From: Marivita lacus
Lineage (GTDB): Bacteria; Pseudomonadota; Alphaproteobacteria; Rhodobacterales; Rhodobacteraceae
Length of the DNA stretch: 64,000 nt
Assembly: GCF_014637725.1 (NCBI RefSeq)
Contig: NZ_BMFC01000005.1
Span: 174,844 to 238,843 of the forward strand
Reading direction: 5' to 3'
How positions within the stretch are numbered: position 1 is the first letter of the stretch; each line of letters starts with the position of its first letter. Made by a program: the position numbers and the translations under genes. The notes beneath the pieces were generated by a model, which was not told the origin of the DNA, searched no databases, and saw only the letters and a program-made list of their open reading frames with translations. Of the stretch, positions 28,554-38,300 are shown in pieces.

Positions 28554-29603
28554 ATGACCGACTTTCCCGTCTTTGACGGCCATAATGACCTGGTCCTTCG
28601 CCTGCTGCGCGGGGACGTGACCGCTGACGCCGTGGCCACCGGACTTTCGGACGGGCATATCGACAAGCCACGTGCGCAGAAAGGCGGGTTCGGTGGCGGC
28701 ATGTTCGCGATTTTCGTGCCCAGCCCCGGCGACAAGGCCGTGCGGCATGACGAGATGCGCAATCCGCCGTACGACATCGCCTTGCCAGACCAGGTCTCCG
28801 AGATAGAAGCGACCGACTGGACCGATCGCGGGTTCGACGCGATGGACGACCTGGAGGCAGCTGGAGCAATCCGCATTTGCCGAACCGCAACTGCGGTCGC
28901 GGCCGCACTGCCCGCCGAAGAAATGGCCGCCGTCATTCACATCGAAGGCGCCGAGGCGATCGACCGCGAATTTGCAAAGCTGAACACGTGGCACGCGCGC
29001 GGGCTGCGGTCGCTTGGCCCGGTCTGGAGCCGCGACACGGTCTGGGGGCATGGCGTGCCCTTTCGCTACCCCTCCGATCCCGACACGGGGCCGGGTCTGA
29101 CGGACGCAGGCAAGGCGTTGATCCGCGAATGCAACCGGCTGAAAATCCTGGTCGACCTGTCCCACCTGAATGCCAAGGGGGTCGAGGACGTGGCCCGGAT
29201 CACCGACGCGCCGCTGGTTGCGACACACTCCAACGCCTGGGCGGTCTGCCCGCATTCGCGCAACCTCACGGACCGGCAATTGGCGATGATCCGCGACAGC
29301 GATGGAATGGTCGGCATCAACTTCGCCAGCGCCTTCCTGCGGCCCGACGGGCGGATGGACTCCGAGTTTGAGCTTGACATCATGCTCCGACACTTCGACC
29401 ATCTGGTCAGTAGCGTTGGTGAGGATCGGGTCGGCCTTGGGTCCGACTTTGACGGTGCGCTTGTCCCGGATCAGATCGGGGATTGCGCGGGTTTGCCCAA
29501 ACTGCTCACCGCTTTGCGTTCTCATGGGGTGGACGACGGTCTTTTGGCCAAGATCACGCATGGGAACTGGCTGCGTGTCCTGCGGCAAACGTGGGGCGAA
29601 TAA
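28554..29603 (+). CDS. Membrane dipeptidase-type metallopeptidase (peptidase family M19)
   Basis: A 349-residue zinc dipeptidase of the renal dipeptidase family, read from the ATG at 28554 with GGAG upstream. Metal-site elements are visible: DGHND at residues 7-11 (HxD), the bridging glutamate in AVIHIEGAEAI, and later histidines in LVDLSHLN and VATHSNAWAV, plus GLGSDFDGA. The family hydrolyses dipeptides, including some with D-residues or dehydro residues. There is no signal peptide, so it is cytoplasmic. It heads an apparent operon with a peptide ABC transporter 26 bp downstream, which fits hydrolysis of imported dipeptides. Confidence 0.9.
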   Translation: MTDFPVFDGHNDLVLRLLRGDVTADAVATGLSDGHIDKPRAQKGGFGGGMFAIFVPSPGDKAVRHDEMRNPPYDIALPDQVSEIEATDWTDRGFDAMDDLEAAGAIRICRTATAVAAALPAEEMAAVIHIEGAEAIDREFAKLNTWHARGLRSLGPVWSRDTVWGHGVPFRYPSDPDTGPGLTDAGKALIRECNRLKILVDLSHLNAKGVEDVARITDAPLVATHSNAWAVCPHSRNLTDRQLAMIRDSDGMVGINFASAFLRPDGRMDSEFELDIMLRHFDHLVSSVGEDRVGLGSDFDGALVPDQIGDCAGLPKLLTALRSHGVDDGLLAKITHGNWLRVLRQTWGE

Positions 29604-29629
29604 GAAAACCTGAAAGGGGACTTAACGCC

Positions 29630-31225
29630 ATGAAAACATCATTCGTTGCAGCTGCGGTTGCGTCACTTCTTGCCGTTGGCATCGCCGCGCCCGGCGCTGC
29701 GCAAACACCGCCCAACATGCTGGTGATCGCCAATCGGATCGACGACATCAAGACCTTCGATCCAGCCGAAAGCTTTGAATTCGCAGGCGCCGATGTCAGC
29801 CGGAACGTCTACCAGAAGCTGGTCAACTTCGATCCGCTCGACCTCGATGCTGGCTACCAGCCGCAATTGGCCGAAAGCTGGGAAATCTCCGATGACGGCA
29901 TGACCATCACTTTCACGTTGGCCGAGGGGCACACCTTCGCGTCCGGTAACCCGGTCACGGCCAAGGATGCCGAGTTCTCTCTGCGCCGCGCGGTGCAGTT
30001 GAACAAGACGCCGTCCTTCATCCTGACACAGTTCGGCTTCACGCCCGAAAACGTCGAGCAGACGATCGTCGCCCCCGATGACAAGACGCTGGTGCTGACG
30101 CTGGACAAACCCTACGCGGTGTCCTTCGTCCTCAACTGCCTGACCGCGACCATTGGTGGGGTCGTCGACATGGAAACCGTGATGGCCAACGCGGTCGATG
30201 GTGACATGGGGAACGCATGGCTGCGCACCAACACCGCGGGTTCGGGCCCCTACAAGGTGGTCGACTGGAAGCCGAGCGAAAGCGTGCTGATGGACCTCAA
30301 CCCCAACTATGGCGGCGAAACCCCCGCGATGGAGCGGGTGATCGTGCAGCACATCCAGGAAAGTGCGACCCAGCGCCTACAGTTGGAACGTGGCGATATC
30401 GATGTGGCGCGCAACCTGTCGCCCGTCGACGTGGCGGGCCTGTCGGATGTCGACAGCGTCAAGATCGTCGATGAACTGCGTGGTCGCCTGATGTATTTCT
30501 CGGCCAACCAGAAGAACGAGATGCTGTCCGATCCCAAGGTGATCGAGGCGCTGAAATACGCCGCCGATTACGAAGGCATGTCCAACTCGTTCCTCAAGGG
30601 CCAGTATACCGTGCACCAGGCCTTCCTGCCGCGCACCTTCCTTGGCGCGCTGGGGGAAACACCGTTCTCCTACGACATGGACGCGGCAAAGGCGGCGCTG
30701 GCGGACTCGGGCTATCCCGACTGCGGTCCGATCCAGATCTCGGTCCGCGATGCGCAGGAACGCATGGACATCGCCCAGTCGCTTCAGAACACGTGGGGCC
30801 AGCTTGGCTGTGACATCGAACTGATCGTCGGCACCGGCGCGCAGACGCTGGACCGCTATCGCGCCCGCGAACACGACATCTATCTTGGCGCATGGGGCCC
30901 GGATTACCCCGACCCCAACACCAATGCGGGCACCTTCGCCTTCAACCCCGACAATTCGGACGAAGCGGGGGCCACCGGGCTTCTGGCATGGCGCAACGCC
31001 TGGGCCATCCCCGAGATGAGCGAAAAGACACTTGCCGCAGTGGTGGAAAACGACACCGAGACCCGTGCCGAGATGTACCGTGAACTTCAGCGCGAGCATC
31101 AACAGACAAGCCCGTTCGGTCTGATGTTCCAGCAGATCGAACAGAACGGCATGCAGTCGAGTGTCGAGAACTTCGTGGCCGGTGGTGCGACCACAGCTGT
31201 CTCCTACTGGGTCATCACCAAGTAG
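29630..31225 (+). CDS. Peptide ABC transporter substrate-binding protein (family 5)
   Basis: A 531-residue periplasmic binding protein of the DppA/OppA family. A Sec signal peptide (MKTSFVAAAVASLLAVGIAA, cleavage near residue 24) is followed by the family features: KTFDPAESFEFAGADVSRNVYQKLV, LAESWEISDDGMTITFTLAEG, and the late GAWGPDYPDPNTN that helps bind peptide backbones. The ATG at 29630 has AAAGGGGA upstream. The next gene starts directly after its stop. Substrate is inferred as di- or oligopeptide from the neighbouring dipeptidase gene. Confidence 0.9.
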   Translation: MKTSFVAAAVASLLAVGIAAPGAAQTPPNMLVIANRIDDIKTFDPAESFEFAGADVSRNVYQKLVNFDPLDLDAGYQPQLAESWEISDDGMTITFTLAEGHTFASGNPVTAKDAEFSLRRAVQLNKTPSFILTQFGFTPENVEQTIVAPDDKTLVLTLDKPYAVSFVLNCLTATIGGVVDMETVMANAVDGDMGNAWLRTNTAGSGPYKVVDWKPSESVLMDLNPNYGGETPAMERVIVQHIQESATQRLQLERGDIDVARNLSPVDVAGLSDVDSVKIVDELRGRLMYFSANQKNEMLSDPKVIEALKYAADYEGMSNSFLKGQYTVHQAFLPRTFLGALGETPFSYDMDAAKAALADSGYPDCGPIQISVRDAQERMDIAQSLQNTWGQLGCDIELIVGTGAQTLDRYRAREHDIYLGAWGPDYPDPNTNAGTFAFNPDNSDEAGATGLLAWRNAWAIPEMSEKTLAAVVENDTETRAEMYRELQREHQQTSPFGLMFQQIEQNGMQSSVENFVAGGATTAVSYWVITK

Positions 31226-32287
31226 ATGGCAGACCAGAACGTCAACCAGACAGGCGGGCGGCTCGGGCCGCCCGTCCCGATCTGGGTCAGGAAATCCCTG
31301 GCCACGGTCGCGACCGTGGCTGCGACGATCCTTGGCCTGCTGTTCGTGACCTTCATGATCGGTCGCGTGATGCCGATCGACCCTGTTCTGGCGGTGATCG
31401 GTGAACGGGCGACACAGGCACAATACGACCAGACCTTCATTGAGCTTGGATTGGATCAGCCGCTGCTGGTGCAATTCTGGATCTACGTCACCGATGTGTT
31501 GCAGGGCGATTTCGGCACATCCATCCGCACCGGGCAGGAAGTGACGACAGACATCGCCCGCGTATTCCCCGCGACGCTGGAGCTGGCGACGCTTGGCACA
31601 CTGATCGGCGTTCTGCTGGGTGTGCCGCTGGGCGTGATCGCCGCCGTACGGCAAGGCAGCTGGATCGACCAGCTCGCGCGTTTTGTCGGGCTGATCGGCT
31701 ATTCCATGCCGATCTTCTGGCTGGGCCTCGTGGGCCTTTTGATCTTCTACGGCATCCTTGGCTGGGTCGCCGGTCCGGGACGTTTGGGTATCTTCTATCA
31801 GGGTATCGTCGAACCCATCACCGGCATGATCCTGATCGACAGCGCGCTGCGCGGCGAATGGGCCGTGTTCCGCAACGCCTTCTCGCATATCATCTTGCCC
31901 GCATCGCTGCTGGGCTATTACAGCCTTGCCTATATCAGCCGCATGACCCGGTCCTTCATGCTGGAACAGCTTGGGTCGGAATACGTCACCACCGCGCGGG
32001 TCAAGGGGCTGAGTGAATGGCAGGTGGTCTGGGGCCACGCCTTCCGCAACATCCGCATCCAGCTGGTGACGGTCATCGCGCTGGCCTATGCCAACCTGCT
32101 CGAAGGGTCCGTCCTGACCGAGATCATCTTTGCCTGGCCGGGACTTGGCCAATACATCACCACCTCGCTTCTGGCGAATGACATGAATTCGGTGCTGGGC
32201 GGCACCATCGTGATCGGCACGATCTTCGTCGGCATCAACATCTTCTCCGACCTGCTTTACCGTTTCTTCGATCCGAGGTCCAAATGA
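31226..32287 (+). CDS. Peptide ABC transporter permease (DppB/OppB family)
   Basis: A 353-residue inner-membrane permease with a first TM at about residues 24-50, the conserved Opp/Dpp N-terminal block (GRVMPIDPVLAVIGERATQAQYD), and the BPD domain with the EAA-type loop (TTARVKGLSEWQVVWGHAFRN). The ATG directly follows the stop of the binding-protein gene, and the end overlaps the next permease by 4 bp. Confidence 0.93.
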   Translation: MADQNVNQTGGRLGPPVPIWVRKSLATVATVAATILGLLFVTFMIGRVMPIDPVLAVIGERATQAQYDQTFIELGLDQPLLVQFWIYVTDVLQGDFGTSIRTGQEVTTDIARVFPATLELATLGTLIGVLLGVPLGVIAAVRQGSWIDQLARFVGLIGYSMPIFWLGLVGLLIFYGILGWVAGPGRLGIFYQGIVEPITGMILIDSALRGEWAVFRNAFSHIILPASLLGYYSLAYISRMTRSFMLEQLGSEYVTTARVKGLSEWQVVWGHAFRNIRIQLVTVIALAYANLLEGSVLTEIIFAWPGLGQYITTSLLANDMNSVLGGTIVIGTIFVGINIFSDLLYRFFDPRSK

Positions 32288-33198
32288 GCACATCGCAAGG
32301 TTTGCGCGACTGGCTCCTGAGTGAAGAGCCGACCTCCCGCCGACAGGCGAAATACGCGTCTTGGTACAAGGGATGGCTGACGCTGCGGTCGAACACGCTG
32401 GCGATGCTGGGCCTGTTCGTGCTGACGTTCCTGATCCTCTGCGCCATCTTTGCGCCGTTTCTCGCGACGCATGATCCCTTTGCGCAGGATCTGGGGAACC
32501 GTCTTCTGGCGCCGGGTGAAGGCGGGCATCTCTTCGGCACCGACAGCCTTGGGCGGGACATCTATTCCCGGCTGCTCTATGGCGCGCGGATCTCGATCTA
32601 CATCGTGCTGCTGGTCGTGATGGTCGCGCCCCTGGTGGGGCTGATCGTGGGCACGGTGTCGGGCTACGCGGGCGGCTGGATCGACATTGTGCTGATGCGT
32701 ATCACCGACATCTTCCTGGCCTTCCCGCGCCTGATCCTCGCGCTGGCCTTTGTGGCCGCACTTGGTGCGGGGATCGAAAACGCGGTGCTTGCGATCTCGC
32801 TCACCGCGTGGCCGCCCTATGCGCGGATCGCGCGGGCCGAAACCCTGACCATTCGCAATTCGGACTATATCCACGCGATCAAGCTTCAGGGTGCGGGGCC
32901 GTTCCGCATCGTCACGAAACATATCTGGCCGCTCTGCATCTCGTCACTGGTGATCCGCGTGACGCTGGACATGGCGGGCATCATCCTGACGGCGGCGGGG
33001 CTGGGCTTTCTTGGCCTTGGCGCGCAACCGCCCAGCCCTGAATGGGGCGCGATGATCTCGGACGGGCGTCAGTACATCCTGGATTACTGGTGGGTCGCCA
33101 CGATCCCCGGCATCGCGATCTTTGCCATCAGCCTCGCGTTCAACCTGCTGGGCGACGGCATGCGCGACGTCCTTGACCCGAAAGAGGACAATTCATGA
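32284..33198 (+). CDS. Peptide ABC transporter permease (DppC/OppC family)
   Basis: A 304-residue permease partner of the preceding gene. It has the N-terminal cytoplasmic stretch and TM1 (NTLAMLGLFVLTFLILCAIF), the GTDSLGRDIYSRLLYGARIS signature of this subfamily, and an EAA loop near SDYIHAIKLQGAGPFRI. It overlaps both neighbours by 4 bp (ATGA), indicating translational coupling. Confidence 0.93.
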   Translation: MSTSQGLRDWLLSEEPTSRRQAKYASWYKGWLTLRSNTLAMLGLFVLTFLILCAIFAPFLATHDPFAQDLGNRLLAPGEGGHLFGTDSLGRDIYSRLLYGARISIYIVLLVVMVAPLVGLIVGTVSGYAGGWIDIVLMRITDIFLAFPRLILALAFVAALGAGIENAVLAISLTAWPPYARIARAETLTIRNSDYIHAIKLQGAGPFRIVTKHIWPLCISSLVIRVTLDMAGIILTAAGLGFLGLGAQPPSPEWGAMISDGRQYILDYWWVATIPGIAIFAISLAFNLLGDGMRDVLDPKEDNS

Positions 33199-34058
33199 CC
33201 GACGCGCCGCTTCTGGATGTGGAAAACCTCTGGGTGAAGTTCCGCACGCGCAGCGGTGTCTTTGACGCGGTGCGCGGGATTTCGTTCACGTTGGGCAAGG
33301 AACGGCTTGGCATCGTGGGTGAAAGCGGTTCCGGCAAGTCGATGACCGGCCGTGCCGTGCTGCGCTTGATCCGGCCACCGGGCTTCATCGAGGCTGACAG
33401 GTTGGACGTGCATGGCGAAGACATCCTGTCACTGCCGGAAAAGCGCATGCGCAAGCTGCGCGGTGGGCGGGTGTCGATGATCATGCAGGACCCGAAATTT
33501 TCGCTCAACCCGGTGATGACCGTGGGCCAGCAACTGGTCGAGGCGTTGCGCGCGCATGAAAACGTGTCGCGCAGCCAGGCCCGCCAGCGTGCGCTGGAGG
33601 TGCTCGACGAAGTGGCAATCCGTGATCCCAAGCGGGTGATCGACCTCTATCCGCACGAGGTGTCGGGTGGCATGGGGCAGCGCATCATGATCGCCATGAT
33701 GCTGCTGCCGAATCCGGAAATCCTGATCGCCGATGAACCCACCTCGGCGCTGGATGTGTCGGTGCAGCTTCAGGTGCTCGACATCGTCGACAAATTGGTC
33801 CGCGACCGTGGCATGGGGCTCATGTTCATCAGCCACGACCTCAACCTCGTGGCCAAGTTCTGCGACCGCATCATCATCATGTATGCCGGTCGCATCGTCG
33901 AGACCTGCAAGGCCAGTGAATTGCGCAACGCGCAACACCCCTACACGTTGGGCCTGCTCAATTCCGTGCCCGACCTCGAACACCCGCGCGACCACCTCGA
34001 GGTGCTCAAGCGTGATCCGGCGTGGCGCGAGGCTCCCTCCGTGAGTGCCCGTCAATGA
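33195..34058 (+). CDS. Peptide ABC transporter ATP-binding protein (DppD/OppD family)
   Basis: A 287-residue ATPase with Walker A GESGSGKS, signature VSGGMGQR (the family's usual variant), Walker [13 protein letters not shown] and a switch histidine in FISHDLNLV. The C-terminal part is shorter than in many DppD proteins and the usual iron-sulfur cysteine cluster is not visible. It works with the following ATPase as a heterodimer. Confidence 0.92.
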   Translation: MTDAPLLDVENLWVKFRTRSGVFDAVRGISFTLGKERLGIVGESGSGKSMTGRAVLRLIRPPGFIEADRLDVHGEDILSLPEKRMRKLRGGRVSMIMQDPKFSLNPVMTVGQQLVEALRAHENVSRSQARQRALEVLDEVAIRDPKRVIDLYPHEVSGGMGQRIMIAMMLLPNPEILIADEPTSALDVSVQLQVLDIVDKLVRDRGMGLMFISHDLNLVAKFCDRIIIMYAGRIVETCKASELRNAQHPYTLGLLNSVPDLEHPRDHLEVLKRDPAWREAPSVSARQ

Positions 34059-34807
34059 ATGCTGTCACGGTCAAGAACCTCAACGTCTGGTTCGGCGCAG
34101 GCGCGGATCGCTCCTTTGCGGTGCGCGACGTGAATTTCGACGTGGCCAATGGCGAAAGCTTCGGGCTTGTGGGCGAAAGCGGGTCGGGCAAATCGACGAT
34201 TCTGCGCGCTATTGCCGGTCTGGTTCCCACATGGTCGGGCGAAATGACGGTTGCGGGCGAAACCCTTGGTCCGAAGCGCAGCAAGTCCTTTTACAGCAAG
34301 GTACAGATGGTCTTTCAGGACCCCTACGCGTCGCTGCATCCGCGCCAGACGGTGGACCGTGTGTTGTCCGAAGCGATGAGCCTGCACGGTGTTCAGAACG
34401 TCGACACCCGCATCGCGCAATTGCTGGATGACGTGGGCCTTGGTACCGGCTTCCGGTTTCGCTATCCGCACCAGCTTTCGGGTGGTCAACGCCAGCGCGT
34501 CGCCATTGCCCGGTCGCTGGCCTGCGGCCCGTCGATCCTGCTCCTGGACGAGCCGACCTCGGCGCTGGACGTGTCGGTGCAGGCGGAAATCCTGAACCTG
34601 CTGGTCGATCTGCGCCGCGAACACAAGCTGACTTATATCATGGTCTCGCATGATCTGGGTGTCGTCGGTCATCTGTGCGAACGCATCGGCGTGATGAAGG
34701 AAGGCCGCTTCGAAGAAGTCCTGACCGTCGAGGACATGCGCCGTTCCAAGGCAGAATCGCCCTACACGCGGCACCTTCTGGAAAGCTCGATCAATTCGAT
34801 CCGGTGA
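34055..34807 (+). CDS. Peptide ABC transporter ATP-binding protein (DppF/OppF family)
   Basis: A 250-residue ATPase whose start (MNAVTVKNLNVWFG) overlaps the previous stop codon by ATGA. Walker A is GESGSGKS, signature LSGGQRQR, Walker [13 protein letters not shown], and VSHDLGVVGHL holds the switch histidine. It lacks the C-terminal extension of typical OppF, so it is compact. It is the last gene of the dipeptidase-dpp operon. Downstream there is no clear terminator, only relic DNA. Confidence 0.92.
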   Translation: MNAVTVKNLNVWFGAGADRSFAVRDVNFDVANGESFGLVGESGSGKSTILRAIAGLVPTWSGEMTVAGETLGPKRSKSFYSKVQMVFQDPYASLHPRQTVDRVLSEAMSLHGVQNVDTRIAQLLDDVGLGTGFRFRYPHQLSGGQRQRVAIARSLACGPSILLLDEPTSALDVSVQAEILNLLVDLRREHKLTYIMVSHDLGVVGHLCERIGVMKEGRFEEVLTVEDMRRSKAESPYTRHLLESSINSIR

Positions 34808-34944
34808 ACAAGCACGGGCCGAAGGCCGGGCAGGACGCTGAGTCGGTGAGCGTGCCATTCCACTCGATCTGTGCACGGGGTGTTCGTGCGACGAGAGAGC
34901 TTGCTGCGTATTGCGGTCATTTGGCCTGCTATCCTGCGGCCCTG

Positions 34945-35029
34945 AAGAAGAACAATCCGCGCCGCCGCCATTCGGCACTGGGCTTTACAAGCCCGGTCGC
35001 CTTGGAACGGAAAGTGGAAGGAACGAAAA
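34945..35029 (+). mobile_element. IS3-family transposase C-terminal fragment
   Basis: The frame reads PRRRHSALGFTSPVALERKV, matching the C-terminal end of IS3-family OrfB integrases, which close with an RRRHSALGY-SP-type block. The catalytic DDE region and OrfA are absent, and I found no terminal inverted repeats. It marks an old insertion that has been deleted apart from this scrap. Confidence 0.65.
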
Positions 35030-35086
35030 CCTGGACGGCACGAAAACGCAACAGTCCCACAACGCGTCATCGCAAGATCGCCAAGC

Positions 35087-35299
35087 GTGCTCAGCTCCTT
35101 CGCGCTGGAGAAGCGAGGGGAGGATCTGTTCTTCATCCACTCTGGCCTGTTGCGAGACTACTTCAGCGATCCCGCGGCCAATGGCGAGGAGCGCACCGGC
35201 CAGTTCTTTGACGAGGGCAGCATTGTCACGGACGCCGCTTCCTTCATCTCAACCGGCACAAATCCCATGCCATCCAGATTGGGCAACGCGTATGAATGA
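35087..35299 (+). pseudogene. Relic of a Crp/Fnr-type regulator (cyclic-nucleotide-binding fold)
   Basis: About 70 codons from 35087 to a TGA at 35299 read GEDLFFIHSGLLRDYF then GEERTGQFFDEGSIVTDAASF. This is the pattern of the beta-roll of Crp/Fnr regulators (LFFI-SGLLR-Y, G-ERT--FF-EG). The N-terminal part, the dimer helix and the DNA-binding domain are missing. It could instead be a very small CNB-only protein, but no ribosome-binding site supports that. Confidence 0.5.
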
Positions 35300-35398
35300 C
35301 GCGCCGGGGCTCCGCAGGGGTGGCGGTTTCCAACGACATGATGGCTCGATGCATGTTCCGCTCGGCAATTCTGCTCAAGAGCTTTCGAACGCTGTTGG

Positions 35399-38300
35399 TC
35401 AGATATCCAAGACCTCCCGAACCTTCGCGGCGAGTTCGGACCGGCGGTAGGGTTTGCCCAGAAAGTTGACATCGGAGTCCAGCCGTCCGTGGTGCACAAT
35501 CGCATTTTCCGAATAGCCCGACGTGAAAAGAACCTTGAGGTCCGGATGGATCACACGGGCGGCGTCGGCAATCTGACGTCCATTCATTCCGCCGGGCAGG
35601 ATCACATCGGTCAAAAGCAAGTCGATATCCGTTCTCGCACGCAGGATGTCCAGCGCCGGGGGGCCGGCCGACGCCGTAATAACCCGGTACCCCAGCCCGG
35701 TCAGTTGCGCCATCAACTGCTGCAAGATCAGGACGTCGTCCTCGATCACCAGAATGGTCTCCTGCCCATGTTGCAAGGGCCGGTCTTGCGATGTGGCGCC
35801 TTGCTCTTCCCGGTCCCCGACATACCGGGGGAAATACAGTTTGACGGTCGTGCCTTCGTTCACTTCGGAATAGATCCGGATATGACCGCCGGTCTGTTTG
35901 ACGAAGCCGTGCACCATGCTCAAGCCAAGCCCCGTTCCCTGGCCAACAGCTTTCGTCGTGAAGAACGGCTGGAAGACCTGGGTGATCTGATCCTTGGGAA
36001 TGCCATGCCCGGTGTCACTGACCGCAATGACGATGTAGTGCCCGGCAGGCACATCGGGTTCGCTCGAGACATAGGCTTCGTCGAGAACCACATTCGCTGT
36101 CTCGATGGTCAATGACCCGCCACCCTGCATCGCATCGCGCGCATTGATCGCAAGGTTCAGAATGGCGGCTTCGGCCTGAGAAAGATCGATCTCTGTCAGC
36201 CATATATCATTGGCGAGGTCGATCTCGATGTCGATATTCTCACCCAAGGTCCGGCGCAGAATGTCCTCGAAGTCGGTAATCACGGCGTTGACGTCAAGCA
36301 CCTGAGGTTGAAGCATCTGTTTGCGCGAGAACGCCAGCAGCCGATTGGTCAGTTCAGCCGCGCGATCCGTCGCAACAGCGCTCGCGTCGGCAAACCGCCG
36401 CAGTGGACTGTCTTGTTCAAGACTGTCCCGAAGCATTTCCGTATTGCCCATGATGATCGTCAGCAGGTTGTTGAAGTCATGGGCAACACCGCCTGTCAGT
36501 TGACCCACGGCCTCCAGTTTTTGGGACTGGCGCAGGCGCTCCTCCATGTCCAGACGATCCGAGATATCCGCCATGCTTCCAATGACCCTGACGATACGAC
36601 CTTCATTATCGCGGATCGGAAAGGCATGGTCTTCCACATGCGCCCAACTGCCATCGGCCCGTCGAAAAACATACCGCTCGTGGGATGCGTCGATCTCACC
36701 CAGAAGCAGCTTCTCGAAGTTCTCGTCGAGACGCGCCTGATCGTCTGGGTGCACGTTTTCCCGCCACAGGGTCGGCTCTTTGGCTGCGGGATCGGGATGA
36801 TGGCCGAATTGCTGCGCCATTCCATCGCTCCACCACCAGCGCCCTTCGGCGATGTCCCAGTCCCAAACGGTGTTTTCGGTTGCGTCGGCGATCAGGCGAA
36901 ACCGTGCCTCTGAGACGCGCAATGCGTCCTCGCCGCGCTTGCGATCGGTTATGTCGCGCTGCACCGCGACGAAATGCGTGACCTGTCCTTCCCCATTTTC
37001 AAGCGGCACGATGTCGAGTTCGAGCCAGTATTCCTGGCCGGTCTTCGTGTAGTTGATCAATTCGGCGCGCACCGGTGAATGGGTCTCGAAGGCTTTTTGA
37101 ATCCTCTCCAGTTCGGATCGCTGGGTCTTCGGTCCTTGCAGCATGCTCGGAGTTTGACCGATGGCCTCGTCGCGCGTGAACCCGGTCATGCGTTCGAAAG
37201 CATCGTTGACGTAGACGATTTTGGCGTTGCCCAACGCGTCTTGTGTGACGGTTTCCGTGATGATGACGATATCGCTGATCTGCTCCACGGCCGCCTCGAG
37301 CAACCGCAACTGTTCGGTCTGGCGACATTCTTGGGTGATGTCGGAAAAATAGACCGCCAACCCGTCTGGTGTCGGATGCGCGCTGATCCGAAACGAGCGC
37401 TCAAAGGGGGCATAGAATTGTTCGAACCGAACAGTCTGTCCGCTATCGAAGGCGCGGGCATATTCGCTTTCGGCAATGCTGCCCGCAAGCTCGGGAAATG
37501 CATCGATGACCCGACGGCCGATCAACTCACTCCGTGAGTGTCTCATGAGTTCTTCGGCCTTGGAATTGAGATAGGTATACCGCCAGTCCCGGTCGAGCGT
37601 GAAAAAGGCATCGCCGATGTTCTCCAGCGTCTCGGCCAGACGCCTGCTCAGCTCATAAGCTTCCCGTCGGGCGCTCGTCAACTCGGTGATGTCCTGCATC
37701 GCGCCTTGCACGGCAACGATCTGGCCCGTGTCATCTTTCACAGGCACGCCGATGGAGCGAACCTGAACGCGATTTCCTTTTGCGGTGATCAGATCGCGGA
37801 TGTCATCAAACGGAATGCCGTGTTCGACGCAGTCCTGAAAGACCTTCCGCGCCGAGTCGCGTTCTTCAGGTGCAAAATAATCGGCGCCATCCTTGAGTGT
37901 CGGGGGCGTTCCAGGCGGAAGTTCGTGAATGGCTGCGACGCCGTCCGTCCACATGACCTTTTCACTGGCGAGATCAACACGCCATCCACCCAGCTTGACC
38001 GCCCGGCCTGCAATCGCCAGTAGCATTTCGGATTGCTCAGCCCGATTGCGCACGGTCACCAGTTCGGAAATGTCCTGAAAAGACCCCTGAAGGATGACGA
38101 CCCTGCCGGACTCGTCGTACTCCGCCTCCCCGGTACATCGCACCCAAAGCTTCCGCCCCTTGGCGGTGACGATCTGCAAGGTGTCGTCCCACGGTGTGCC
38201 ATGGTCAAGGCACGCCCGGAAATGCGCCGTGACACGCTCGCGGTGTTCCGGAATGTAATAGGCAATGCCGTCAGCAATCGCTGGAGAGAACCCGTCAGGC

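Larger units (their letters stand above)
34808..35398. other. Relic region between the dpp operon and the histidine kinase gene
   Basis: This 591-bp stretch has no intact gene. Two plus-strand fragments are recognisable and listed separately: the end of an IS3-type transposase and the start of a Crp/Fnr-like regulator. The two lie within 60 bp of each other, which suggests insertion-related decay. Confidence 0.6.

Noticed and set aside
36900..37350. A blue-light LOV photoreceptor domain in the hybrid kinase
   Set aside because: The strands resemble LOV, but the photoactive cysteine of the GRNCRF motif is proline (GQTPSMLQG).
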